Below, one piece after another: positions 26,173 to 36,021 of a stretch of DNA of 64,000 nucleotides. The notes beneath the pieces were generated by a model. The model ran no database searches and was not told the origin of the DNA. It saw only the letters and a list, made by a program, of their open reading frames with translations. The stretch comes from RPQJ01 sp963793675 (lineage in GTDB: Bacteria > Pseudomonadota > Gammaproteobacteria > Steroidobacterales > Steroidobacteraceae): positions 248,001 through 312,000 of the forward strand of contig CAWCBA010000010.1 of NCBI GenBank assembly GCA_963793675.1, given 5' to 3'. A program made the position numbers and the translations under genes. Every line of letters begins with the position of its first letter. The stretch's first letter is position 1.

Positions 26173-26850
26173 ATGGCCGTCGCGCCGCCCGCGCTGCGCT
26201 GGCTCGGGCGCGTCGACTACGAGCCGACGTGGCGCGCCATGCAGCGCCGCACCGACGAGGCCACGGCCGCAACACCGGACGAGATCTGGTTTCTCGAGCA
26301 CCCGCCCGTCTTCACGATGGGCATGAACGCCAAGGCGGTGCATCTGCTCGCGCCTGGCGACATTCCCGTCGTCGACATCGATCGCGGCGGGCAGGTGACC
26401 TACCACGGGCCCGGGCAACTCGTCGTGTATCCGCTGCTGGACCTCACGCGGCTCGGCCTCGGCGTGCGTGCGCTGGTCGAAGGCATCGAGCGCGCCATCG
26501 TCGCGACGGTTGCGCAGTGGGGCGTCGAGGCCTATGGCAAGCGCGACGCACCCGGCGTGTACGTCGGCGAGCGCAAGGTGGCGAGCGTCGGGCTGCGCAT
26601 CCGTCGTGGCCGTTCGTACCACGGGCTGGCCCTCAACGTCGCGATGGACCTCGAACCATTCGCGCGCATCAATCCCTGCGGCTATGCGGGGCTGCAGATG
26701 ACGCAGCTCAGCGAGCTGGGTGGCCCTGCCAGCGTGCGCGAAGTGGGTGAGGCGCTGGCGCCGCAGCTGCTGCGCGCGCTGGGGTTCGGCGAGCAGGCGG
26801 CGCGTCAGAGCGCGACGAGCACCTGGCTGCAGGACGTGAGCTCCATGTAG
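26173..26850 (+). CDS. lipB: Octanoyl-[ACP]:protein N-octanoyltransferase LipB
   Basis: 225 aa. LipB moves octanoate from acyl carrier protein to apo-lipoyl domains, producing the LipA substrate. Signature elements are RGGQVTYHGPGQLVVYPLL, the catalytic lysine region GERKVASVGLRIRRG, and GLALNVAMDLEPFARINPCG with the catalytic Cys in NPCG. The last 46 bases overlap, in antisense, the 3' end of the DUF493 gene, an arrangement that constrains both C-termini. The start ATG 26173 lies 14 bases after lipA. Confidence 0.95.
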   Translation: MAVAPPALRWLGRVDYEPTWRAMQRRTDEATAATPDEIWFLEHPPVFTMGMNAKAVHLLAPGDIPVVDIDRGGQVTYHGPGQLVVYPLLDLTRLGLGVRALVEGIERAIVATVAQWGVEAYGKRDAPGVYVGERKVASVGLRIRRGRSYHGLALNVAMDLEPFARINPCGYAGLQMTQLSELGGPASVREVGEALAPQLLRALGFGEQAARQSATSTWLQDVSSM

Positions 26851-27086
26851 AGCGCGTCGAGCTGGGCCTTGCTGGTGGCGACCACCGTCACCGTGATCGA
26901 CAGGTACTTGCCGTTGCTGCTGGGCCGCTCTTCGATGCGGTCCGGTGCGAGCGTGCCGAAATGACGCGTCACGATCCCCATGACGAGGCTGCGGAAATCG
27001 TCCGACGCCTGGCCCATGATCTTCACCGGAAAATCGGTGGGGAACTTGAGCAGTGTTTCCTCGGGCTCGGGAGGCGAACCGCTCAT
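26805..27086 (-). CDS. DUF493 (YbeD-like) protein
   Basis: 93 aa, a small alpha/beta ferredoxin-like (ACT-like) DUF493 domain: LLKFPTDFPVKIMGQ, YLSITVTVVATSKAQLDALYMEL and a C-terminal LTSCSQVLVAL. The family is conserved beside lipB in gammaproteobacteria, but its function is undefined; a regulatory role in lipoate metabolism has been suggested from context. Its start overlaps the dat stop as ATGA, placing it at the end of the cell-shape operon. Confidence 0.9.
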   Translation of the reverse strand: MSGSPPEPEETLLKFPTDFPVKIMGQASDDFRSLVMGIVTRHFGTLAPDRIEERPSSNGKYLSITVTVVATSKAQLDALYMELTSCSQVLVAL

Positions 27087-27967
27087 TCGTCCACCAGTGC
27101 CGGCCGCGCTGCGATCGCGTCGAGGTGCCGCTGCAGCCGTGCATACATCGACAGCCACGTTGCCCCCGGTGCGCCGGTGCCGATGGCCTTGCCGTCCACC
27201 GAGGTGACGGGCAGCACGCCGCGGCCCGCAGAAGCGATCCAGACTTCGGACGCCGCGCGCAATTCGTCGACGCTGAACGTGCGGATCTCGACCGGCAGCC
27301 AACCCGCCGCGAGTTCGATCACCGCATCGCGCGAGGTGCCCGGCAGGATGCTCTGATCGTTCGGTGGCGTGACCAGCTTGCCGTCGCGCACGATGAAGAC
27401 CGTGCTGGAGGAACCTTCGGTCACGCGCCCATCCCGCGTGAGGATGGCTTCGGAGCCGCCCTTGTCCTGTGCTTCCTGGCGCAGCAGCACGTTCGCGAGC
27501 AGCGCGACCGACTTGATGTCGCAGCGCGCCCAGCGCGTGTCCTCGAGCGTGACGCCGGCGAGGCCGCGTTCGAGCAGCGCCTGCGCCGGTTGCGGGTACG
27601 GGCTGACGAAGGCGAATCCCGTCGGTTCGACCGACGCGGGCGGAAACAGGTGGTTGCGGCCGTATTCCACGCCGCGCGTCACCTGCAGGTAGACGAGCAG
27701 CTCGGGTGCGTTGGCCGCGGCGACGAGCTTGTTGGTGACCTCGACCCAGCCCTCCAGCGGCAGCGGGTTGCGGATGCGCAGTTCCGCCAGGCTGCGGTCG
27801 AAGCGCTCGAGATGCTGGCGCATCCGGAACGGGCGCCCGCGATGCACCGGCACCACTTCGTAGGCGCCGTCCGCGAAGAGGAAGCCGCGGTCGAGTGGCG
27901 AGATTCGTGCCTCGGCCAGCGGCAGGTACTCGCCGTTCAACCAGCAGGTCGGATACGGATCGGCCAT
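27083..27967 (-). CDS. dat: D-amino-acid aminotransferase-like fold IV PLP protein
   Basis: 294 aa, a class IV aminotransferase. Recognisable parts are WLNGEYLPLAEARISPLDRGFLFADG (in part), DIKSVALLANVLLRQEA with the PLP lysine, EGSSSTVFIV, and the phosphate-binding LPGTSRDAVIELA. The first segment and lack of branched-chain-specific motifs favour D-alanine/D-glutamate aminotransferase, which would supply peptidoglycan D-amino acids beside the DD-carboxypeptidase. 4-amino-4-deoxychorismate lyase is an alternative. It lies between dacA and the DUF493 gene. Confidence 0.82.
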   Translation of the reverse strand: MADPYPTCWLNGEYLPLAEARISPLDRGFLFADGAYEVVPVHRGRPFRMRQHLERFDRSLAELRIRNPLPLEGWVEVTNKLVAAANAPELLVYLQVTRGVEYGRNHLFPPASVEPTGFAFVSPYPQPAQALLERGLAGVTLEDTRWARCDIKSVALLANVLLRQEAQDKGGSEAILTRDGRVTEGSSSTVFIVRDGKLVTPPNDQSILPGTSRDAVIELAAGWLPVEIRTFSVDELRAASEVWIASAGRGVLPVTSVDGKAIGTGAPGATWLSMYARLQRHLDAIAARPALVDE

Positions 27968-27980
27968 CCTTGCTGCTCCG

Positions 27981-29198
27981 TCAGTGGAACATCAGCCGCA
28001 GGCTGTCCCAGGCGCGACCGAAGAAGCCGGCGGCGGGGACGTCCGCAGTCGGGAAGAGGTCGTACGTCGCGATCGTCTGGCCGTCGACGACGATCCTGGC
28101 CTTGCCGACCGACTTGTTCTTCGCGAGCGGCGCGATCAGCTCCTCCGGCAGTTCAAAGTCCGCCTTCACCGAGCTCACGTGGCCGCGCTGGTTCGTGACG
28201 TAGAGGTCGCGGCCCACGGTGAGGCCAACCTCGTCCTGCTTGCCCTTCCACACGCGCATCGTGGTGAGTGGCTGGCCGGCGGCGTAAATGCGCTTGGTCT
28301 CGAAGAAGTTGAAGCCGTAGCTCAGCAGGGCGGCGCTGGCGTCTTCGCGGGCACGCATCGAATCCGTGCCGAGCACGACGGAGACGAGGCGCATGCCGTC
28401 GCGCTTGGCCGACGTGATCAGGCAATAGCCCGCGGTATCGGTGTGGCCGGTCTTGACGCCGTCGACCGTCGGGTCGCGCCACAGCAGGCCGTTGCGGTTC
28501 TGCTGGGTGATGCCGTTCCAGGTGAACTCACGCTGCGAGTACCACTTGTAGTACTCGGGGAACTCGTGGATCAGCGCGCTGGCGAGCACGGCCGCATCGC
28601 GTGCGGTGATGTAGTGCTCGGGGTCGGGCATGCCGGCCGAGTTCACGAAATGCGAGCCCGTCATGCCGAGCTGTTTCGCGTAGGTGTTCATCATCTGCAC
28701 GAAGGTGGGCTCGTTGCCGCCGACCTTCTCGGCGAGCGCGACGGTGGCGTCGTTGCCCGACTGCACGATCATGCCCTGGATCAGGTCCTCGACCGAGACC
28801 TGCTTGCCGACTTCGATGAACATCCTGGAGCCTTCCTGCTTCCAGGCGTGCTCGCTGATGGTCACCATGTCGGTGAGCTTGATGCGGTCTTCCTTCAGCG
28901 CCTTGAACACGCCGTACGCCGTCATGAGCTTGGTGAGGCTCGCCGGCTCCTGGCGCGAATCGGGCTCGAGCGCCGCGAGTACGCGGCCGCTCTCGTGGTC
29001 GATGACGATGAAACTGCGGGCGTTGAGCTGCGGCGGGGGCGGCAGCGCGGTGGGAGGCGGTGCGGCGGGCGCGGCAGCCGCTGCGGTTGCAGGGTCACCG
29101 GCGGCCGGCACGGCGGCGTCCTTCTGGTCGGAACCGCAACCGGACAGGGCGAGGCCGGCGACGAGCGCCAGTGCAAACAGGGTCGGCTTGAGCTTCAT
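27981..29198 (-). CDS. dacA: D-alanyl-D-alanine carboxypeptidase (PBP5/6 class) with lipoprotein signal
   Basis: 405 aa. This penicillin-binding protein trims terminal D-Ala from peptidoglycan pentapeptides. Active-site motifs are PASLTKLMTAY (SxxK), QSGNDATVAL (SxN) and VDGVKTGHTD (KTG). The C-terminus GFFGRAWDSLRLMFH looks like the amphipathic membrane anchor of PBP5. Unusually, the N-terminus has a lipobox, LALSGC (Cys21, then Gly), and a roughly 40-residue Ala/Pro linker instead of a cleaved Sec signal, so it may be lipidated and sorted to the outer membrane. It follows mltB after 37 bases. Confidence 0.9.
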   Translation of the reverse strand: MKLKPTLFALALVAGLALSGCGSDQKDAAVPAAGDPATAAAAAPAAPPPTALPPPPQLNARSFIVIDHESGRVLAALEPDSRQEPASLTKLMTAYGVFKALKEDRIKLTDMVTISEHAWKQEGSRMFIEVGKQVSVEDLIQGMIVQSGNDATVALAEKVGGNEPTFVQMMNTYAKQLGMTGSHFVNSAGMPDPEHYITARDAAVLASALIHEFPEYYKWYSQREFTWNGITQQNRNGLLWRDPTVDGVKTGHTDTAGYCLITSAKRDGMRLVSVVLGTDSMRAREDASAALLSYGFNFFETKRIYAAGQPLTTMRVWKGKQDEVGLTVGRDLYVTNQRGHVSSVKADFELPEELIAPLAKNKSVGKARIVVDGQTIATYDLFPTADVPAAGFFGRAWDSLRLMFH

Positions 29199-29235
29199 TT
29201 CTGCGTGGGAACCATGCGTCGAGAGTGGAGGGGGA

Positions 29236-30361
29236 TCAACCGCCGCCGACAGTCGTCGACCAGCCGTTCGCGGGCGTGACCGGCTGCGGCGCGGCAGGAA
29301 CGATGAAACCCGCCGCCGTCGGCAGCGGCAGGCCTGCGCGGGTAGCGGCGATCGCGTCAGCGAGGTCGCTGACGGCACTTGCATACATGTGACTGCGGTT
29401 ATAGCGCGTGATCGCGTAGAAATTGGTGAAGCCGACGCGGTATTCGGTCCCGGCTGCCACCTTGAGCGCGACCAGCATCGCCGGTGCGTTCGCCGGCAGG
29501 CTGGTTTCGAACTTGACACCGCGCGCTCGCAACGAGCCCACGGTTTCCGTGAGCGCCAGCTTCTCGTCCGTGCCTGCCAGGTTGGCGTTGCTCGCGTCGG
29601 CTGCGGCCAGGACCGGTTCGCCCGCGCGCCAGCCGTGCACCTTGAGATAGTTGCCCACGCTCGAGAAGACGTCGGCCCAGTCGTTCCAGAGGTCGCGCTT
29701 GCCGTCGCGCGTCGCCGTCGACCGCGAAGTTGCGGAAACTGCTCGGCATGAACTGCGGCAGTCCCATGGCGCCCGCATACGAGCCGACGGGCGCGAGCGG
29801 GTCGAGACCTTCCTCGCGGGCCATTACCAGGTACTGCTCGAGTTCGCCGCTGAAGAACGCCTGGCGGGGCGGGTAATCGAAGGCGAGCGTCGAGAGCGCA
29901 TCGATCACGCGGTACTTGCCGACGTTCTCGCCGTAGAACGTCTCGACGCCGACGATGCCGAGCAGGATATCGACCGGGACGCCGGTCGCCGCCTGGGCTC
30001 GCTCGAGTTCGGCCTGCTGCAGGCCGTAGACCTCGGCGCCACGCACTATGCGACGCTCGACCAGGAACCTGGGTCGGTACTCGTCCCACGCGAGCGTGCG
30101 CTCGGCCGGTCTGGCGATTGCCCGCAGGATCGCGGGCTGCGACTCGACCTGCGCGAACAGCGTGACGAGTGGCTCCACCTCGAAGCCGTGCTTCTTGCCG
30201 ACGTTGGCGATGAAGGCACCGATGTCGGCGCGCGTGGGATCGAACGTCTGGGCGTGCGCAGGCAGCGCATGGCCGAGGGCAAGCGCTAACGAGACCGCGC
30301 AGGGGCGGGCAATGCAGCGGAACGGGCCGATGGCCCGCCGGGCGAGACGTTGCCGTGTCAC
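29236..30361 (-). CDS. mltB: Lytic murein transglycosylase B (frameshifted near 29712 as read)
   Basis: About 374 aa after joining two frames. MltB cleaves the glycan strand with 1,6-anhydro product formation. A signal peptide (SLALALGHALPAHAQ) is followed by the SltB domain: GIVGVETFYGENVGKYRV with the catalytic Glu, YAGAMGLPQFMPSSFRNFAVDG and, after the shift, RDLWNDWADVFSSVGNYL. No lipobox is present, unlike E. coli MltB. The break at about 29712 falls inside this conserved block and looks like an indel error. The start is GTG 30361, overlapping the rodA stop as GTGA. Confidence 0.86.
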
Positions 30362-31506
30362 GTTGAGACCAGTTTGCGTCGGGAATTGACCGACATGAGG
30401 ATACCGAACCCAGCCATGAGGGTCACCAGCGAAGTGCCGCCGTAACTCACGAGCGGCAGCGGCACGCCGACGACCGGCAGCAGTCCCGCGACCATGCCGC
30501 TGTTGACAAAGGCGTACACCGAGAACAGCAGCGTGAGGCTGCCGGCCATCAGGCGGGTGAACGTGTCCTGTGCCTGCGTCGCGATGTAGAGCCCGCGGCC
30601 TATGATCAGCAGATACAGCACCATGAGCACGATGCAGCCGACGAGGCCCCATTCCTCGCCGATCACGGCGAAGATGAAGTCGGTCGAGCGTTCGGGCAGG
30701 AACTCGAGCTGCGCCTGGCTGCCATTCATGTAGCCCTTGCCGAAGATTCCGCCCGAGCCGATCGCGATCTGGGACTGGATCGTGTGGTAGCCGGCTCCGA
30801 GCGGGTCGTTCTGCGGGTTCAGGAACGTCAGCACGCGCTGACGCTGGTAATCGTGCAGCAGGAACTGCCAGACGACCGGGACGGCTGCGGCGAGCAGGGC
30901 GCCCACTCCGAGGATGTAACGCAGCTGCAGTCCCGCGAGCAGGATGACGAGCGCGCCGCCTGCCGTCACCAGCAGCGCGGTGCCAAGGTCGGGCTGCTCG
31001 GCGATCAGCAACGTCGGCACGAGCACGATCAGGGCCACGATGACCAGCGTCGTGAGGTCGGGCGGCAGCGGCCGCTCGTGCAGGTACCACGCGCAGCAGA
31101 GCGGCACCGCGATTTTCATGATCTCGGACGGCTGGAACCGGATGAAACCCAGGTCGAGCCAGCGCTGCGCACCCATCGCGACGTCGCCCACTACGGCGAC
31201 GGCGATCAGCAGCAGCAAGCCGAAACCGTAGAGGAACGGCGCGCCGATCCGCAGGACCCGTGGTGGAATCTGGGCGACGAACGTCAACACGCCGAGACCG
31301 AGCCCGACGCGCGCTGCCTGGCCGAGGAAGATGTGCACGTCTTCGCCAGCCGCGCTGTACAGCACGATCAGGCCGACCGCACAGGCGGCCAGCACGCTCA
31401 ACAGCAGCGGCCCGTCGATGTGCAGCGCGTCGAGCAGGCGGCCCGTCAGCGTGAACGTGCGCTGGGCGCGGCTCGAGTGCCCGGGGCCGGCGATTTCCGT
31501 CCTCAT
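30358..31506 (-). CDS. rodA: Peptidoglycan glycosyltransferase RodA (MrdB)
   Basis: 382 aa, a SEDS-family polytopic protein of about ten membrane segments that polymerises lipid II for lateral wall growth with PBP2. Landmarks: RFQPSEIMKIAVPL (in the family RxQPSE), AEQPDLGTALLV with the catalytic Asp region, SQIAIGSGGIFGKGY, LEFLPERSTDFIFAVIGEEWG and PLVSYGGTSLVTLM. The start overlaps the mrdA stop as ATGA. It is an essential member of the rod complex, with mreBCD encoded upstream. Confidence 0.96.
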   Translation of the reverse strand: MRTEIAGPGHSSRAQRTFTLTGRLLDALHIDGPLLLSVLAACAVGLIVLYSAAGEDVHIFLGQAARVGLGLGVLTFVAQIPPRVLRIGAPFLYGFGLLLLIAVAVVGDVAMGAQRWLDLGFIRFQPSEIMKIAVPLCCAWYLHERPLPPDLTTLVIVALIVLVPTLLIAEQPDLGTALLVTAGGALVILLAGLQLRYILGVGALLAAAVPVVWQFLLHDYQRQRVLTFLNPQNDPLGAGYHTIQSQIAIGSGGIFGKGYMNGSQAQLEFLPERSTDFIFAVIGEEWGLVGCIVLMVLYLLIIGRGLYIATQAQDTFTRLMAGSLTLLFSVYAFVNSGMVAGLLPVVGVPLPLVSYGGTSLVTLMAGFGILMSVNSRRKLVST

Positions 31507-33444
31507 TCGTCGACGTCTCCTGCAGGTGGCACCGTCGGTGGCGTGGTTGGAGCCGCGGTGGGAGCCGCCGCGTGCGGCAGCAGATAGGCGTCGAACACCG
31601 CGCGCGCGATCGGTCCCGCCGTGCTGCCGCCGTGACGGCCGTTTTCGACCAGCACGGCGATCGCAATTCGCGGATCGTCGACCGGTGCAAACGCGATGAA
31701 GAGCGCATGGTCGAGCAGGCGCTCGGACAACTGCGATTCGTTGTACTTCTCGTTCTGGCCGATCGAGAAGACCTGTGCGGTGCCGGTCTTGCCCGCAATC
31801 CGGTAGGGCGCGCCGGCCTGCACGCGATAGGCCGTGCCACCGGGGCTCACCACGCCGACCATGCCGTCGATGATGGTGTCCCAGTACTTCGGATCATCGA
31901 CTTTCACGTCGGGCAGCGGGCGGGGCGGCAGGGTCGCGACAGCGCCGGTGAGGGAGTTACGCACCGCACGCACGAGACGAGGCTGGAACCGCTTGCCGTG
32001 CATCGATAGCGCCGCGGTTGCGTGCGCGAGCTGCAGCGGCGTCACCAGCATGTATCCCTGGCCGATACCCGCGATGACCGTCTCGCCCGGGAACCACACC
32101 TGCAACTCTTTCTTCTTGAAAGCCTTTTTCTTCCATGCCTGCGAGGGGATCAGGCCCGAGCGTTCACCGAGCACGTCGATTCCCGTCTTTCCGCCGAGCC
32201 CGAACTGGATCAGGAAGTCATGCAGGCGGTCGATGCCGATCTGGTCGGACACGCCGTAGAAGTAGGTGTCGCACGACTGCGCGATCGCCTTATGCATGTC
32301 GACCGTGCCGTGGCCCTGCTTCTTCCAGTCGCGGTACTTGCGGCTCGAGCCCGGGAACTGCCAGACGCCGCGGCAGAAGCGTGTCGACTCCGCGTCGGTG
32401 ACGCCGTATTCGAGCGCTGCGAGCGCCACGAATGGCTTGATGGTGGAACCCGGCGGATAGACGCCGTGCAATGCGCGATCGATCAGGGGCTTGTCGAGGT
32501 TGTCCGCGAGCGCCCGGTACTCCGGCACGGTCAGGCCGCGTGCGAAGCCGTTCGGATCGAAGGTCGGAGTGCTGACATAGGCCAGTATGTCGCCGTTGCG
32601 GGGATCGATCGCGACGACTGCGGCCCGGCGCGTGCCGAGCGCTTCTTCGGCGACCTGCTGCAGCCGATGGTCGATCGTCAGCAGCAGGTCGTTGCCCGCC
32701 ACCGGTTCCTTGCGCTGGAGGTCGGGTGTCGTCAGGCCCACGCGGTCGACGCGACGACCCTGCGCGTTGACCAGCAACTGCTGGTAGCCGGTCTCGCCAT
32801 GCAGCACTTCCTCGTAGTTGCGCTCGAGGCCGAGCTTGCCGATCAAGCGTCGTGCCCGCATACTTGGCAACGTCGATCCGCTCCTGGTCCTTTTCGCTGA
32901 TCGCGCCGACGTAGCCGAGCGCATGCACGCCTATGCCCGCATGCGGGTAAAGCCGCGTCAGCCGCGGACGGATCTCGACGCCCGGGAAGTCGGGCCGATG
33001 CACCGCGAAGCGCGCGAGTTCCTCTTCGGAGAGCTGCAGGCGGATCGGCACGGCGTCGAACGCGCGCCGCGCCATGATCGAGCGCCTGGTACGCACGACG
33101 TCTTCGGGCGGCAGGAGCCCGAGCGCCACGAGTCGGGCCAGCGTGTCGTCGACGTCCGGCGTCTGCTCGCGCGTGAGTTCCAGCTGGTACGCGGGGCGGT
33201 TCAGCGCGAGCGGCTCGCCCCCGCGATCGAGGATCAGGCCGCGCGGCGGCGGAATCGGCTCGATGCGGATGCGGTTGCCCTGCGACAGTTCGCTGAAGTA
33301 CTCGTGCCTGACCACCTGCAGGTAGAAGAGCCGGGCAAACAGCGCACCGAGCAGCATCATCAGGACGAACATGGCGGCGACGACGCGCCGCACGAACATG
33401 CGCTGTTCGGCGTAATGATCCTTGAGCCGGGAGTTGCGAGCCAT
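31503..33444 (-). CDS. mrdA: Penicillin-binding protein 2 (frameshifted near 32848 as read)
   Basis: About 646 aa over two frames. PBP2 is the transpeptidase partner of RodA. The N-terminal frame has a cytoplasmic basic tail, one membrane segment (VVAAMFVLMMLLGALFARLF) and the dimerisation domain (GNRIRIEPIPPPRGLILDR). The C-terminal frame has the transpeptidase with YPPGSTIKPF (SxxK), QSCDTYFY (SxD in place of SxN) and AGKTGTAQ. The shift falls at AKYAGTTL | IGKLGLERNYEE. As PBP2 is essential in most rods, a sequencing error is likely. The start ATG 33444 lies 13 bases after mreD. Confidence 0.9.
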
Positions 33445-33457
33445 CGCGCTCGTGCGG

Positions 33458-33944
33458 TCAGGACGAGCGGCGCGTGAGCGAATCGCCCAGCGCAACGACC
33501 AGCGGCCAGAGAAGTGCGCCCGACAGCACCGGCAGCCAGCGTACCCATCCCGTGAAACCGTGGCCGGTCAGGCCGTCGATCCAGAACATCAGGAAGTGGT
33601 ACAGGCCGAGCAGCAGCATGACGATTACCGCCTGCTGCACGATCGGGAACATGCGCATGCGCAGCTGCAGCCTGTGCGTCAGGTAGCCCACGACGAGGAA
33701 GCCGAGAGCGTGCTGTCCCAGCACCATGCCGCGCAGCACGTCGAGGAAAAGTCCCGACAGCCACGCGTAACCGAGCCCGGCGATGCGCGGACTGGTGAGA
33801 ACGAAATAGATCATCGCGAGCAGCGCGAGATCGGGCCGCACCGGATCGAGCCAGCCCGGCAGCGGCACGATTGCCAGCACGAGGCCCGGCAGCCATGCTG
33901 ATCCAATAGAGCAACCGGCGGGCGAACATGCTCATCGGCCTCAT
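33458..33944 (-). CDS. mreD: Rod shape-determining protein MreD (frameshifted near 33885 as read)
   Basis: About 161 aa with five or so hydrophobic segments, the MreD size. The start (MSMFARRLLYWISMAAGL) and the rest (VLAIVPLPGWLDPVRPDLALL, in part) lie in different frames joined near 33885. The PDLALL stretch and LSGLFLDVLRGMVLGQHALG are family-typical. MreD is an inner-membrane component of the elongasome whose precise activity is unclear. The ATG at 33944 overlaps, as ATGA, the stop that the inferred mreC tail would use, which supports both calls. Confidence 0.82.
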
Positions 33945-34873
33945 TCGCCACCTGCCTGCGCGGGTGGCGCGGCGTCACAGGCGATGGCGTCGTCACCGCC
34001 GGGGGAGTGTGCCTGCGGTGGGCGGGTTCGACCCGCGGCTGGAACCAGACCAGCAGCACCTCACGCGCCTGGTCCAGCTTGGCTGTGGGTTTGGCCTCGA
34101 CCAGCGCGAACATGCTGCCGGCGCGCCTGACCTTCGATACCAGCGCCACCGGGTAGCCCGGCGGGAACACGCCGCCCATCCCGGTGGAGAGCAGCAGGTC
34201 GCCGGGTTGCAGGTCGGCTTCGACGGTGACGAACGGCAACGACAGCTTGTCCTGGTCGCCGGTGCCGACGGCAATCGTGCGTACGCCGCTGCGGTTGGAC
34301 TGCACCGGGATCGCATGCTCCGCGTCGCTGATCAGGATGACCTCGGCGGTGGATGCGTTGACCTTCGAAACCTGGCCGAAGATGCCGTCGCCGTCGAGCA
34401 CGGCCTGGTCCTTGAACACGCCGTCGGCCGCGCCCTTGTCGAGCAGCACGCGGTGCCGGAAAGGATCGAGGTCGACGTTGAGGATCGAGGCGACCAGCAC
34501 CTTCTCGGCGACGGCCGCGGTGTTCGCGCGCATTTCGCGCAGGCGCCGGTTTTCTTCCTCCAGCACCGCGAATCGCTGCAGCTGCAGGTTGGCCAGGCGC
34601 AGGCGGGCGGTGATCTCGAGGTTTTCCTGCCGCAGCCGGCTGCGGTCAGCGAAGGATCTCCGTGACCCAGTCCGTCGCGCGGAAGGGGAAATCGACTGCG
34701 CGCTGCACCGGATAAACGACCCTGCTCAGCGTTTCGCGGATGCGGTCGATCTGGTGATAGCGCTGGTCCGCCACCATCAGCCCGACCGAGATCGCCACGA
34801 GCGTGAGGAAATACGCGGTCAGCGGCGGTCCGCGGCCGATGATCGGGCGGGAGTCGTGGGACAGCTCGACCAC
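33941..34873 (-). CDS. mreC: Rod shape-determining protein MreC (two frameshifts as read)
   Basis: About 310 aa. The N-terminus has a membrane segment (LTAYFLTLVAISVGLMVA). A coiled coil (ITARLRLANLQLQRFAVLEE) is followed by the beta domain (VASILNVDLDPFRHRVLLDKG, TGMGGVFPPGYPVALVSKV). One shift at about 34655 separates WVTEI from FADRSRLRQENLE. A second near 34000 would replace an unnatural Arg-rich tail with PPAQAGGE and a stop at 33941-33943. MreC links MreB to the periplasmic synthases and activates PBP2. The start is GTG 34873, 21 bases after mreB; an upstream start is not excluded. Confidence 0.82.
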
Positions 34874-34894
34874 GGGGGCCGGGAGGGGTCGCTA

Positions 34895-35938
34895 TCAGTC
34901 CAGGCCGAACAGGCCTGGACCGTGCTCGTCGATCAGCTCCAGCATCTTGCCGCCGCCGCGCGCCACGCAGGTGAGCGGATCTTCGGCGACCACCACCGGC
35001 AGGCCGGTTTCTTCCATGAGCAGCTTGTCGATGTCACGCAGCAGCGCGCCGCCGCCCGTGAGCACGATGCCGCGCTCCGCGACGTCCGAACCGAGTTCTG
35101 GCGGGGTCTGCTCGAGCGCGGCCTTGACCGCACCGACGATACCCTGCAGCGGTTCCTGCAGTGCCTCGAGGATTTCGTTGGAGTTGAGCGTAAAGCTGCG
35201 CGGGACGCCCTCGGAGAGGTTGCGGCCCTTGACCGAGATTTCCTTGACGTGCTGGCCGGGGTAAGCCGAGCCGATCTCGATCTTGATGCGCTCGGACGTG
35301 GCTTCGCCGATCAGGATGCCGTAGTTGCGGCGCACGTAGTTGATGATGGCTTCGTCGAAACGGTCGCCGCCGATGCGGACCGACGCCGCGTAGACGATGC
35401 CGTTCAGCGAGATGACCGCCACTTCGGACGTGCCGCCGCCGACGTCGAGCACCATCGAGCCGCGGGCCTCGTGCACCGGCATGCCGGCGCCGACAGCGGC
35501 CGCCATGGGTTCTTCGATCAGGCGCACCCAACGCGCACCCGCGCCTTCGGCGGATTCCTGGATCGCCCGGCGTTCGACCTGCGTCGAGCCGTAAGGCACG
35601 CAGACCAGCACCCGGGGGCTCGGGCGAATCATGCGATTGCCATGCACCTTCTCGATGAAGTACTGCAGCATCTTCTCGGTGACGGTGAAGTCGGCGATGA
35701 CGCCGTCCTTCATCGGGCGGATAGCCGTGATGTTGCCCGGCGTGCGGCCGAGCATGTTCTTGGCCTCCGTCCCGACGGCCTCGATCTTCTTGCCGCCGCG
35801 GGAAGGCTCCTCGCGGATGGCAACGACGGACGGCTCGTTCAGCACGATGCCTTTGCCGCGGACATAGATCAGCGTATTGGCAGTGCCAAGGTCGATCGAG
35901 AGGTCGTTGGAGAAGTAGCCCCGGAGTTTCTTGAACAT
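34895..35938 (-). CDS. mreB: Rod shape-determining protein MreB
   Basis: 347 aa, the bacterial actin that organises lateral wall synthesis on the inner membrane. The phosphate-1 loop IDLGTANTLIYVRGKG, TPGNITAIRPMKDGVI, LVCVPYGSTQVERRAIQE, phosphate-2 VLDVGGGTSEVAVISL and GIVLTGGGALLRDIDK are complete, and the frame is undamaged. The N-terminal MFKKLRGYFSND supplies the usual membrane-binding amphipathic segment. It is the first gene of the minus-strand cell-shape cluster running to the DUF493 gene, and is divergent from gatC. Confidence 0.98.
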   Translation of the reverse strand: MFKKLRGYFSNDLSIDLGTANTLIYVRGKGIVLNEPSVVAIREEPSRGGKKIEAVGTEAKNMLGRTPGNITAIRPMKDGVIADFTVTEKMLQYFIEKVHGNRMIRPSPRVLVCVPYGSTQVERRAIQESAEGAGARWVRLIEEPMAAAVGAGMPVHEARGSMVLDVGGGTSEVAVISLNGIVYAASVRIGGDRFDEAIINYVRRNYGILIGEATSERIKIEIGSAYPGQHVKEISVKGRNLSEGVPRSFTLNSNEILEALQEPLQGIVGAVKAALEQTPPELGSDVAERGIVLTGGGALLRDIDKLLMEETGLPVVVAEDPLTCVARGGGKMLELIDEHGPGLFGLD

Positions 35939-35993
35939 TTAGGATTCGCGGAAGAAGAAGGAGGGGAGCGCTGCCTTGCGCTAAATCGCGGCA

Positions 35994-36021
35994 ATTTAAC
36001 CATAGTCACGACAATCCACAA
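35994..36021 (-). promoter_or_regulatory. Possible promoter for mreB
   Basis: On the minus strand TTGTGG (36021-36016), a 16-base spacer and TTAAAT (35999-35994) form a sigma70-like pair upstream of mreB, leaving a leader of about 50 bases. Matches are moderate. The segment overlaps the proposed gatC promoter on the other strand. Confidence 0.35.

Noticed and set aside
34646..34873. The 75-residue frame as a separate small membrane protein
   Set aside because: It is the MreC N-terminus. The coiled coil continues in the adjacent frame after a single-base break near 34655.
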